From an uncultured Actinomycetes bacterium (GTDB lineage Bacteria > Actinomycetota > Actinomycetes > Nanopelagicales > Nanopelagicaceae), in the NCBI GenBank assembly GCA_903852955.1, contig CAINSH010000246.1, forward strand, positions 1 through 8,153: a stretch of DNA of 8,153 nt, in the 5' to 3' direction. Position numbers and translations under genes: made by a program. The notes under the pieces are model-generated. The model saw only the letters and a list, made by a program, of their open reading frames with translations. It did no database searches and was not told where the DNA came from. Below, in pieces: positions 1 through 6,131 of the stretch (position 1 is its first letter; every line of letters starts with the position of its first letter).

Positions 1-777
1 AGGGTGCAGCAAATTATTATTTAAATAGGGCGAAAGAAGTGAGTGATGTAGCGCCCAGTTATCGGTGGTCATGGCATCTTCAAGTGGGCCAAACTCTGCA
101 AAATGATTGTCAATAAAGTTTTTCAGTTGAGCAAGTGCGCCACTGCGGGTAGTGGCCCACGTAGTTGTTGGTGTGTGGTTTAGCTCTTGGGCAACTTGGG
201 CATCGATTTCATCTCGCGGATGTTCTAAATAAGCGGGGCCTTCATATTTTTTCGGTGGAGGCAATCGATTTTCTTTATCAAAGTTCCAGGAACCACCCAC
301 AGGATCTTTGCCCTCGACCAAAATCCCTAAGCGAATTCGTTGTGCTCTGTAAAAACTCTCCATTAGAAAGCTTTTTTGTTTCTCGGCCCAAAGTTTAAAT
401 AGTGGTCTGGGGGTTAGAAAGAAATCATTTTCTACAAACTCCACACCACATTGGGCCAGCTGTGTGGTTTGAGTAAATGAAGAAGGTTCGGCGCACACAA
501 TGGATAACTCTTTATATTTTGCCTGAATCATTGCTAGTCCAGCCGTTGTTGTATCGGCCTTAACGTATTCAACCTTAAAGCCTTCGGCTTCTAAATCTTT
601 AGCAAAATGGCGGGCCGATGAGATCAAAAAGAACAAACGCTCTTTGTGCCAATTTCGCCCAGTTGTCATCCGCTTGCTTTCTACAAATGCGATGACATCG
701 GTTTTAGGGTCAGCATCTTTGAGTGCGCCAAATTTGCGGTGCAAGTGATCAAATGGGATATAAATAATGCGGGCCAC
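1..777 (-). CDS. Photolyase-related protein (DPRP / FeS-BCP family), partial, N-terminal 259 residues
   Basis: Reading the minus strand from GTG at 777 gives an uninterrupted frame of 259 codons that runs off the left edge. The protein starts (V/M)ARIIYIPFDHLH and has FVESKRM, the WHKERLFFLISSARHFA stretch (about residues 43-59), then FYRAQRIRLGIL, PVGGSWNFDKENR, FGPLEDAM and HHSLLSPYLNNNLLHP. These are the landmarks of the deoxyribodipyrimidine photolyase-related family, the iron-sulfur bacterial cryptochrome/(6-4) photolyase group. By family knowledge it would bind FAD, a ribolumazine antenna and a [4Fe-4S] cluster and repair UV (6-4) photoproducts in DNA. The C-terminal half, with the FAD site and the cluster cysteines, lies outside the window, so repair versus photoreceptor function cannot be decided. 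An in-frame stop lies 17 codons upstream and no ATG fits, so GTG 777 is the best start. It has no Shine-Dalgarno and looks leaderless. Confidence 0.9.
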   Translation of the reverse strand, partial: MARIIYIPFDHLHRKFGALKDADPKTDVIAFVESKRMTTGRNWHKERLFFLISSARHFAKDLEAEGFKVEYVKADTTTAGLAMIQAKYKELSIVCAEPSSFTQTTQLAQCGVEFVENDFFLTPRPLFKLWAEKQKSFLMESFYRAQRIRLGILVEGKDPVGGSWNFDKENRLPPPKKYEGPAYLEHPRDEIDAQVAQELNHTPTTTWATTRSGALAQLKNFIDNHFAEFGPLEDAMTTDNWALHHSLLSPYLNNNLLHP

Positions 778-784
778 GGCGCTA

Positions 785-790
785 ATGCTA
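785..790 (-). promoter_or_regulatory. -10 box of a leaderless-type promoter for the photolyase-related gene
   Basis: On the minus strand TAGCAT (a TANNNT actinobacterial -10) ends 7 bases before the GTG at 777. This spacing would put the transcription start at or next to the start codon. No convincing -35 is visible, and no Shine-Dalgarno precedes the gene, which agrees with a leaderless mRNA. The box overlaps the palindrome at 788-797. Confidence 0.45.
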
Positions 791-797
791 GGCCTAG
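788..797. repeat. 10-bp perfect palindrome CTAGGCCTAG in the divergent spacer
   Basis: CTAGGCCTAG reads the same on both strands and overlaps the proposed -10 of the photolyase-related gene. A second 8-bp palindrome, TCTTAAGA, lies 3 bases further right (801-808). Either could be an operator for a dimeric regulator, but short palindromes also arise by chance. No known binding site is recognised. Confidence 0.3.
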
Positions 798-830
798 AGT
801 TCTTAAGATGCGGCTTTAAAACTGTGGCAG

Positions 831-836
831 TAGATT
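831..836 (+). promoter_or_regulatory. -10 box of a leaderless-type promoter for the SDR gene
   Basis: TAGATT (TANNNT) occupies exactly -12 to -7 relative to the A of the ATG at 843. That is the arrangement expected when transcription begins on the start codon. The six bases between box and ATG contain no Shine-Dalgarno. No clear -35 is seen. Confidence 0.5.
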
Positions 837-842
837 AATCAA

Positions 843-1559
843 ATGTCATTGGCCATCGTTACCGGCGGATCTCGCGGTTTAGGTTTAGAAGTTGCTAAAG
901 CATTGGTTGCAAAAGGTGATCACGTAGTTTTGGTAGCACGAGATTCCCAGCGATTAGCTGAAGTTTCTGCGCAATTAGGCTGTGATTATCGAGCCGTGGA
1001 TTTAGCGGATTTAGAGGCTACTAAGAATTGTTTTGCTGAAATTCTGGCAACTTTTGGGACTCCGCAGATTCTTGTTTTAGCCCATGGCGTCATGAGCGAA
1101 AAAATGTCAAAGACGCTTCGGACAAATAACGAAGAATGGCGCCGAGTGATGGCGATTAATTTGGATTCAGTTTTTTGCGCAGTAAATGTTTTAGGGGCGC
1201 CAATGGCCGAAGCCAGAGATGGTCGCATCATTGTTTTCTCTGCATGTTTAGGTCGAATGTCAGGGCCAGGAAACACCGGCGGACTTGCCCCGTATCGCAT
1301 CAGTAAATCTGGAGTAAACGCTTTAGTAAGAAATTTGGCGCATGAGACTGGTTTAGGAAACCGCGGATTATTAGTTGATGCAGTGTGCCCAAATCATTCG
1401 CGTACCGATATGGGCGGCCCCGATGCGCCGCTTTCTGCCGAAGAAGGTGCACAAACGGCGATTTGGTTAGCTACAAGAGAATTTAAAATAAACGGGGCAA
1501 GTGATCAGGAGAAGCTGACCGGGCTTTTGTGGGAAGAGCGCCAAGTAGTTCCCTGGTAG
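843..1559 (+). CDS. Short-chain dehydrogenase/reductase (SDR), NADP(H)-type, substrate unknown
   Basis: A 238-residue protein of classical SDR length with one Rossmann domain. The dinucleotide motif TGGSRGLG is at residues 7-14. Arg11 in that motif and Arg33 after the second strand favour NADP(H) over NAD(H); this is inferred from family rules. Catalytic residues fit Asn106 (in AINLD), Ser133 (VFSAC), Tyr151 and Lys155 (YRISK). Ser133 and Tyr151 are 18 apart, longer than in most classical members, as in the carbonyl-reductase-like group that also ends in a G-x-x-W/F...PW tail like the one here (TGLLWEERQVVPW). The usual NNAG motif is replaced by LAHG (79-82) and the PG after strand 6 by PN (183-184). 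It would be a soluble oxidoreductase acting on a carbonyl or alcohol. It diverges from the photolyase-related gene and converges on the LysR gene, so it appears to be a single-gene unit. The start at 843 has no Shine-Dalgarno but fits the family N-terminus and a leaderless promoter. Confidence 0.9.
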   Translation: MSLAIVTGGSRGLGLEVAKALVAKGDHVVLVARDSQRLAEVSAQLGCDYRAVDLADLEATKNCFAEILATFGTPQILVLAHGVMSEKMSKTLRTNNEEWRRVMAINLDSVFCAVNVLGAPMAEARDGRIIVFSACLGRMSGPGNTGGLAPYRISKSGVNALVRNLAHETGLGNRGLLVDAVCPNHSRTDMGGPDAPLSAEEGAQTAIWLATREFKINGASDQEKLTGLLWEERQVVPW

Positions 1560-1567
1560 TTATTGGC

Positions 1568-2449
1568 CTAGTTTGCTCTTTGCGTGTTATAGAAATTACT
1601 TAAAAGGTTTGCCGTACTTTTTAATTGCTCACTGGCAAAGTGACCCGGGTCCCAAGCGCAATAGAGCGTAATAGATAGAACATTGTCTCGACCTGGTTTT
1701 TTAATTAATAGCGGATGCAAATTAAACCGAGGGTCATCTGAACTTATGCAGACCGCTCGATTTGCTGCTGCCAAAGCTTGTGATGCTTGCGTGGATTGTG
1801 TTTCAAAAGCGATATCAACCGATAGTCCAGCTTCAGAAATTGCTTGATCAAATATTCGTCGAACGTTGTGATTGTCATCCACGATGGCTATTGGATATTT
1901 TGCAACTTCGGCTAATGAAATCTCTTTGCGGTTAATATTTTTCTTATCTTCAGGAAGCTGTGCCCAAATCGGCGAGTAACCAACAACTACATACTCAAGA
2001 TGAGATGGGGGAGGGCTACTTCCGACCACTAAATCTGCACGGTACTCGGCTAATTCACGGTAAACGGCGTTGGGTAGAACCTCTCTAATATTTGAAAGTA
2101 ATCCTTCAGATCCAGAAGATGCGATAAAGGGTGCGATTACATCGGCAACGGTTGTTGGCGGTCCTGCAATTGTTAGGCGCAACATTTCAGAGTGGTCTGT
2201 AGTTCGCATTTTTGCTTCAGCTTGTTCTGCACGCGCCAGCAAATCTCTGGCAATGGGTGCAAATGCCGTTGCAGCAGAAGTTGCACTTGCCTTTGCGCCA
2301 GAAGTAAAAAATGTGACGCCTAAATCTCGCTCAAGTTTTCTTATTTGGCGCGATAGTGATGGCTGACCTATATGTAGTTCGCGTGCTGCAGCCGAGATCG
2401 AACCTTTTTCAAATACTGATAAAAAATAGCCGACTAGTCTCAAATCCAT
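1568..2449 (-). CDS. LysR-type transcriptional regulator, probable regulator of the divergent ABC operon
   Basis: A 293-residue protein when started at ATG 2449 (MDLRLVGYFLSVFEKGS), the normal LysR-family length and N-terminus. The winged helix-turn-helix fills about residues 1-60, with the diagnostic stretch SISAAARELHIGQPSLSRQI at about 17-36 followed by KLERDLGVTFF. The rest is the two-lobed effector-binding domain. An in-frame ATG at 2527 would add 26 residues (MSLKMWGM...), but these do not resemble the family, would span the operator and have no good ribosome site, so I reject that start. The gene is divergent from the ABC importer operon, the usual arrangement for a LysR activator and its target. 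A LysR box overlaps its own promoter, suggesting autorepression. The effector is unknown. The 3' end faces the SDR gene with 8 bp between and no visible terminator. Confidence 0.93.
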   Translation of the reverse strand: MDLRLVGYFLSVFEKGSISAAARELHIGQPSLSRQIRKLERDLGVTFFTSGAKASATSAATAFAPIARDLLARAEQAEAKMRTTDHSEMLRLTIAGPPTTVADVIAPFIASSGSEGLLSNIREVLPNAVYRELAEYRADLVVGSSPPPSHLEYVVVGYSPIWAQLPEDKKNINRKEISLAEVAKYPIAIVDDNHNVRRIFDQAISEAGLSVDIAFETQSTQASQALAAANRAVCISSDDPRFNLHPLLIKKPGRDNVLSITLYCAWDPGHFASEQLKSTANLLSNFYNTQRAN

Positions 2450-2455
2450 ACAGTG

Positions 2456-2485
2456 AGTATGCCTAATAAGCATAGGAAACGGCAA
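2456..2485 (-). promoter_or_regulatory. Promoter of the LysR gene (leaderless)
   Basis: On the minus strand there is a -35-like TTGCCG (2485-2480), an 18-base spacer and a -10-like CATACT (2461-2456). The -10 sits at -12 to -7 from the A of ATG 2449. The implied transcript starts on the initiation codon, and there is no Shine-Dalgarno before it. The -10 overlaps the LysR box at 2458-2474. Confidence 0.45.
2458..2474. promoter_or_regulatory. LysR box (recognition site), TATGC-N7-GCATA
   Basis: A perfect 5-bp inverted repeat TATGC/GCATA with a 7-base AT-rich centre (CTAATAA). It contains the family consensus T-N11-A in its TGC-N7-GCA form (T at 2460, A at 2472). It is centred at 2466, about 65 bp upstream of the predicted transcription start of the ABC operon (about 2531). 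This is the classical position of a LysR recognition site. It also covers the regulator's own -10, so bound protein should repress the regulator gene. Position and motif are seen; the binding is inferred. Confidence 0.65.
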
Positions 2486-2493
2486 GCAATATC

Positions 2494-2507
2494 TATGGAC
2501 AGGCATA
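2494..2507. promoter_or_regulatory. Second, shorter inverted repeat TATG-N6-CATA: candidate LysR activation site
   Basis: TATG and CATA flank GACAGG, and the site overlaps the -35 (TGGACA, 2496-2501) of the binding-protein promoter. Its right half, GGCATA, is the reverse complement of the TATGCC at 2458-2463 in the main LysR box. The spacing is 3 bases shorter than in the main box. LysR activation sites are typically weaker and lie near -35, which matches. Confidence 0.45.
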
Positions 2508-2524
2508 CCCCACATCTTTAAACT
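2496..2524 (+). promoter_or_regulatory. Promoter of the ABC importer operon
   Basis: TGGACA (5 of 6 matches to TTGACA, 2496-2501), a 17-base spacer and TAAACT (TANNNT, 2519-2524) form the best promoter in the spacer. Transcription would start near 2531, leaving a leader of about 57 bases before the ATG at 2588. The -35 lies inside the inverted repeat at 2494-2507, as expected for activator control. Confidence 0.5.
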
Positions 2525-2573
2525 CACAGCACGCGCCTTAATGAAAACCCTCGTGAGGCCGTTAATTGCTCTG

Positions 2574-2580
2574 AAGGAGG
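2574..2580 (+). promoter_or_regulatory. Strong ribosome binding site of the binding-protein gene
   Basis: AAGGAGG, a near-complete anti-16S match, lies 7 bases before ATG 2588 and fixes that start. It is the best Shine-Dalgarno in the window, while the single genes to the left have none, so the binding protein is likely translated at a high rate. Confidence 0.75.
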
Positions 2581-2587
2581 AAAGCCA

Positions 2588-4168
2588 ATGTCACTTAAAT
2601 CCAGATTCTCATCGCCGAGAATCCGTTTTATAGCTATTGCAACATCTTCGCTGCTAGCGATTGCATCTTTTGCTGTACCAAATGCTGCACAAGCGGCTTC
2701 GGTATTTAAGGTTGCAACATCTGCAGCAGTAACTACGTGGGATCCAATTCAATCTTTTTCTACTGAAGCTTTTTACATGACAAATATCTACGAACCACTT
2801 CTGTGGAAAAACCCAGATGGTGTTTCACCAGAATATTCACCAGCGTTAGCAACCTCATGGTCTGCCTCTAAAGATGGAAAGACCTGGACATTTAAGCTTC
2901 GCGCCGGCGCAACTTTCCATGATGGCTCACCAGTTAATTCTGCAGCTGTAAAGGCAAGTCTTGAGTCATCAAAGAAAGTTGGTGGCGCAGGATTTATTTG
3001 GGATGCGCTAAAGACTGTCGATACTCCAAGTGATGACACTGTTGTGATTAATTTGTCATACGCAGCCCCAATGGACTTGATCGCATCTTCAACATACGGT
3101 GCATATATCGTTAATCCAAAAGCACTAGATGCTGTTGCTAAAGATGCCAAGTATTACGAATCTGGCAAAGATGGCGGCTCTGGTCCATACACAATTTCAA
3201 GCTACAAAGCCGGAAGTTCTGTTGTCTTGACTGCATATGCAAAGCACTGGGCAGCTACTAAGCCTGCTTACTCAACAATTGATATTTCAATTGTTTCCGA
3301 TGGAATTACTGCGCAGCAGATGATGACATCTGGTCAAGTGGATTGGGCAACAAATATTCCATTGACAAGCATGACTTCGTTGAAGCGCAATAATAAGTAC
3401 TCAGTAATTAAGTACAAGTCTCCATTTAATTACGTAGGTTATTTCAATACTTTGCGTGCTCCATTGAATAATCCAAAAGTACGTCAGGCGCTTTCAATGG
3501 CGTTGAATTATCGTGAAATAACTGCAGTTGGCGGCCAAGGCTATGCAACTCAAGCTCGTGGTCCAGTACCTGCAGGTATTTATCCTTACGATCCAAACAC
3601 TCCTCAATACAAAATGGCACGAGCAAAAGCTAAGAGCCTTTTAGCCAGTGCTGGAGTTAAAGATCTGACGATCAAGATTACTTACGCATCAGAAAACTCA
3701 GCAGAAGCACGTTTTGTACCGTTGATTAAGGATGCTTTTGAAGCTATCGGCGTAAAGGCTGAAGTTCAGGGAATCCTATTTAACCAACAATGGGCAGCTG
3801 CAAAGAAGGATCCTGCTAATGCGCAAGATCTATTCATTGTTAAGTATTGGCCAACATATAGCGATGCCGGTGTAGATAACCTCTGGTCACTCTTCCACAG
3901 CAGTGCTAAGCCTTTCTTCAACTTGAGTTATTGGAAGAATGCGGCATACGACAAGTTAATTGATCAAGCTACTGAACTCAGTGGCTCAGATAAAGATGCT
4001 GCACAAAAGCTATATAGCCAAGCAATGGTGATTCTTTATAACGAAGCACCAGGGCTTTACCTATATGACGAAGCGCAGGTATCTGTTGTACCTAAGAAAT
4101 TTAGTATTCCTAAGTACAACATCAACTATCCATTCTCAGCATTCTTTGCTGGAGTGAAGCTTTCCTAA
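2588..4168 (+). CDS. ABC transporter extracellular solute-binding protein, family 5 (peptide/nickel type)
   Basis: A 526-residue exported receptor, typical in length for family 5 (SBP_bac_5; DppA/OppA-like). Residues 1 to about 36 are a Sec signal peptide: basic start (KSR, RIR), hydrophobic core and an AQA-A cleavage site at 34-37. The mature protein shows family landmarks: WDPIQSFSTEAFYMTNIYEPL, then SPALATSWSASKDGKTWTFK and LRAGATFHDGSPV, later NPKVRQALSMALNYREI. It would capture a small peptide or similar solute outside the membrane and deliver it to the permeases encoded next. The family also includes nickel, heme, glutathione and oligosaccharide binders, so the substrate is open. There is no lipobox cysteine and no cysteine anywhere in the protein, which is odd for a receptor of a single-membrane bacterium. 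Proline codons are nearly all CCA or CCT (CCG twice, CCC none), suggesting codon selection for high expression. It is the first gene of the operon, with the strongest ribosome site and a stable hairpin after its stop. Confidence 0.93.
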   Translation: MSLKSRFSSPRIRFIAIATSSLLAIASFAVPNAAQAASVFKVATSAAVTTWDPIQSFSTEAFYMTNIYEPLLWKNPDGVSPEYSPALATSWSASKDGKTWTFKLRAGATFHDGSPVNSAAVKASLESSKKVGGAGFIWDALKTVDTPSDDTVVINLSYAAPMDLIASSTYGAYIVNPKALDAVAKDAKYYESGKDGGSGPYTISSYKAGSSVVLTAYAKHWAATKPAYSTIDISIVSDGITAQQMMTSGQVDWATNIPLTSMTSLKRNNKYSVIKYKSPFNYVGYFNTLRAPLNNPKVRQALSMALNYREITAVGGQGYATQARGPVPAGIYPYDPNTPQYKMARAKAKSLLASAGVKDLTIKITYASENSAEARFVPLIKDAFEAIGVKAEVQGILFNQQWAAAKKDPANAQDLFIVKYWPTYSDAGVDNLWSLFHSSAKPFFNLSYWKNAAYDKLIDQATELSGSDKDAAQKLYSQAMVILYNEAPGLYLYDEAQVSVVPKKFSIPKYNINYPFSAFFAGVKLS

Positions 4169-4175
4169 CTAGAAA

Positions 4176-4232
4176 TAACGGTTAAATACGAGGGGAGAGC
4201 GGGTCGCGCAAGCGGCCCGCTCTCAACCGTTA
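4176..4232 (+). other. Stable two-tier hairpin between binding-protein and permease genes
   Basis: An inner stem of 13 bp (4195-4207 with 4212-4224, one G-U pair) closes a GCAA tetraloop of the GNRA class (4208-4211). An outer 8-bp stem pairs TAACGGTT (4176-4183) with AACCGTTA (4225-4232). The 11 bases 4184-4194 bulge on the 5' side only. The inner stem is very GC-rich against AT-leaning surroundings. No U-run follows, so it is not a standard intrinsic terminator. The likeliest role is to protect the 3' end of the binding-protein mRNA and partly reduce downstream expression, as seen for intergenic hairpins in other importer operons. A weak or factor-assisted attenuator is the alternative. The structure is seen; the role is inferred. 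Confidence 0.8.
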
Positions 4233-4256
4233 CATACCATTGCCTAAATATCAGAA

Positions 4257-4262
4257 AAGGGG
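4257..4262 (+). promoter_or_regulatory. Ribosome binding site deciding the first permease start
   Basis: AAGGGG ends 7 bases before ATG 4270, supporting that start over the in-frame TTG at 4240. The TTG would add 10 polar residues and lies only 7 bases after the hairpin. Confidence 0.6.
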
Positions 4263-4269
4263 TGGACGA

Positions 4270-5283
4270 ATGAAAGTTTTACGTAATCGCCTATCTTCTG
4301 CGCTTCTGGTGTTATTCGGCGCAAGTTTAATTACTTTTACTTTGGCACGGATTATTCCAAGCGATCCATCACTTGCCTATATAGGTCCAAAGGCAACAGC
4401 TGCTGATGCAGCAAAACTTAGAATCACACTTGGTCTTGATCAACCAATTCCGGGGCAGTATTTCAAATACTTACTACAAACTTTCAAAGGCGATTGGGGT
4501 TATTCACTTTCTACTAAGCAGCCGATTTTGCAAGAGATTAGAGATCGATTACCCGCAACTTTAGAGTTGATCTTTTTCGCCATAACTTTCGCACTCATCT
4601 TCGGAATTGCTCTAGGTGTTTATGCCGCTAAATATCGTGGGAAATTTCAGGACGCAGTTATCCGTGTCCTTGCAATTGCAGGTGTATCAATGCCCGCGTT
4701 TTGGTTTGGCCTCTTACTACAGATGTTATTTGCGGGCAGATTAAGTTGGTTTCCGGCAACTGGTCAGTTTGATATCGAACTTAAATACGACCACCCAATT
4801 ACTAGGATCACTGGATTTCCCTTATTCGATTCGATAATTACGGGCAACTACCATGCCACTTTTAACGGGCTTCACCATATGATTTTGCCGGCGATTACTT
4901 TATCTGCCTACTCATTTGGCTTACTGTCCCGAATGGCCCGAGCAAACCTGCTTGAAATTATGAGCCAAGACTATGTCAAGGTGGCTAGGGCATATGGACT
5001 GTCAGAGCGCTTAATATTTTTTAAACTCGCTCTTAGAAATGCCTTACCTCCAATTGTTACGGTTACTGGCCTTTCAGCTGCCTATTTAATTACCGGAACT
5101 TTTTTTGTAGAGCAGGTTTACAACTGGCCTGGTATCGGAAGTTTTGCAGTGAACTCATTATTGAGCATTGATTACCCAGCAATTATGGGTATTACGTTGG
5201 TTGCAGCAATTGGTTATCTTGTTACTAACTTCATTGTTGATCTCATACAAAGCAAAATTGATCCTCGAGTGTGGATGAAATAA
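4270..5283 (+). CDS. dppB: ABC transporter permease, DppB/OppB type
   Basis: A 337-residue inner-membrane permease, the usual DppB length. It begins with the family's first membrane helix (about 9-27) and the ARIIPSDPS motif, followed by an extracytoplasmic segment with LGLDQPIPGQYFKYL and GDWGYSLSTKQPI. Further helices fall at about 98-120, 129-156, 201-221, 262-281 and 303-325. The cytoplasmic EAA loop that docks on the ATPase is at about 234-260 (DYVKVARAYGL ... ALRNALPP). VYNWPGIG (283-290) and the C-terminal DPRVW are also typical. It pairs with the next gene product to form the translocation channel. The symbol marks the family; the transported solute is unknown. ATG 4270 is chosen for its Shine-Dalgarno and the family-like N-terminus MKVLRNRLSSALLVL. 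The stop overlaps the next start by one base (TAATG). Confidence 0.93.
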   Translation: MKVLRNRLSSALLVLFGASLITFTLARIIPSDPSLAYIGPKATAADAAKLRITLGLDQPIPGQYFKYLLQTFKGDWGYSLSTKQPILQEIRDRLPATLELIFFAITFALIFGIALGVYAAKYRGKFQDAVIRVLAIAGVSMPAFWFGLLLQMLFAGRLSWFPATGQFDIELKYDHPITRITGFPLFDSIITGNYHATFNGLHHMILPAITLSAYSFGLLSRMARANLLEIMSQDYVKVARAYGLSERLIFFKLALRNALPPIVTVTGLSAAYLITGTFFVEQVYNWPGIGSFAVNSLLSIDYPAIMGITLVAAIGYLVTNFIVDLIQSKIDPRVWMK

Positions 5284-6131
5284 TGAAACGTTTTCACTCA
5301 CTTAAATTTCTTTTTCGAGACACCCTGACTTCAATGGCTTCTGTAATCTCATTACTCTTTGTTTTTCTAGCTATTTTTGGCCCTTGGGTTGCCCCATTTC
5401 CTAAAGAAGGTAAAGGCAAGGCAAATGTTGACAACAGTTACATCGGACCCGGATGGAAACACCTTTTGGGCACTGATGAACTTGGACGAGATTTACTTAG
5501 TCGAATAATCTTTGGTGCACGGCCAGCATTACTCATTGCTCTTGCAGTAGTTGGTTTCGCCGCAATTATTGGAACGTTGTTGGGATTAATTGCGGGCTAT
5601 CGAGGCGGGTGGCTTGATAACGTGATCATGCGTGTGAGCGAACTTTTCCTTTCATTCCCACCGTTACTACTTTCGTTGGTTGCAGTAACTTTTCTTGGCC
5701 CTGGATTAATTAATGCCTTAATCGCACTGATCATTTCTTGGTGGCCTTGGTATGCGCGTTTAATAAGGGTTGAGGCAAGTATCGTAAAATCTAAACCTTA
5801 TGTAGAAATTTCTGCTGCCATGGGAGTTCCGGATCGCGTAATTATTTTGCGACATATCTTGAGAAACGTAACGACGCCATTAATTGTTCAGATTGCTGCC
5901 GATTTAGGAACCGTGATTCTTGCAGCTGGTTCGCTTGCATTCATTGGCTTAGGTGCTCAGCCACCGGCGGCTGATTGGGGTTTGATGGTGGCCCAAGGAA
6001 GAAACTTAATTTTTGATCAATGGTGGATTTCTACATTCTCTGGCCTTGCCATATTTCTAGCGGTTTTGGCTTTTAATATTCTTGGTGACGCATTGCGCGA
6101 TCACTTTGATCCAAGGATTACACGCCAATGA
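5283..6131 (+). CDS. dppC: ABC transporter permease, DppC/OppC type
   Basis: A 282-residue membrane permease. The order of landmarks is that of DppC: an N-terminal helix (about 18-35) ending in FGPWVAPF, the GTDELGRDLLSRIIFGAR motif (63-80), helices at about 82-105, 120-138, 140-156, 200-222 and 250-268, the EAA loop (about 173-200, YVEISAAMGVPDRVIILRHI then LRNVTTP), and LAFIGLGAQPPAADWG (218-233). It ends at DPRITRQ just after the last helix. It should heterodimerise with the preceding permease. ATG 5283 overlaps the upstream stop in TAATG, indicating reinitiation coupling. An in-frame GTG at 5271 would add 4 residues and is less likely. The 3' end overlaps the first ATPase by 4 bases (ATGA). 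Confidence 0.93.
   Translation: MKRFHSLKFLFRDTLTSMASVISLLFVFLAIFGPWVAPFPKEGKGKANVDNSYIGPGWKHLLGTDELGRDLLSRIIFGARPALLIALAVVGFAAIIGTLLGLIAGYRGGWLDNVIMRVSELFLSFPPLLLSLVAVTFLGPGLINALIALIISWWPWYARLIRVEASIVKSKPYVEISAAMGVPDRVIILRHILRNVTTPLIVQIAADLGTVILAAGSLAFIGLGAQPPAADWGLMVAQGRNLIFDQWWISTFSGLAIFLAVLAFNILGDALRDHFDPRITRQ

Noticed and set aside
165..398. Plus-strand open frame of 77 codons
   Set aside because: It lies antisense inside the well-supported photolyase-related gene and has no ribosome site or recognisable family.
986..1300. Minus-strand open frame of 104 codons
   Set aside because: Antisense shadow of the SDR gene; the SDR frame carries all the family motifs.
2070..2366. Plus-strand open frame of 98 codons
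   Set aside because: Antisense shadow of the LysR gene with no family features.
2450..2527. 26-residue N-terminal extension of the LysR protein from ATG 2527
   Set aside because: Unlike LysR N-termini; it would place coding sequence over the LysR box and both promoters, and ATG 2449 gives the standard length.
2549..2558. CCTC-GT-GAGG inverted repeat in the binding-protein leader, possible ribosome-site sequestration
   Set aside because: Only 3-4 pairs with a minimal loop, too weak to claim as a riboswitch or RNA switch.
2541..2633. 30-codon open frame (MKTLVRPLIALKEE...) overlapping the binding-protein start, a possible leader peptide
   Set aside because: No Shine-Dalgarno before it, and it runs through the strong ribosome site of the real gene in another frame; nothing in the peptide suggests attenuation.
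2788..3150. Minus-strand open frame of 120 codons
   Set aside because: Antisense shadow of the binding-protein gene.
4176..4232. Intrinsic transcription terminator
   Set aside because: The hairpin is strong, but the 3' side (CTCAACCGTTACAT) has no U-run, and the downstream genes need read-through because no convincing promoter is seen before 4270.
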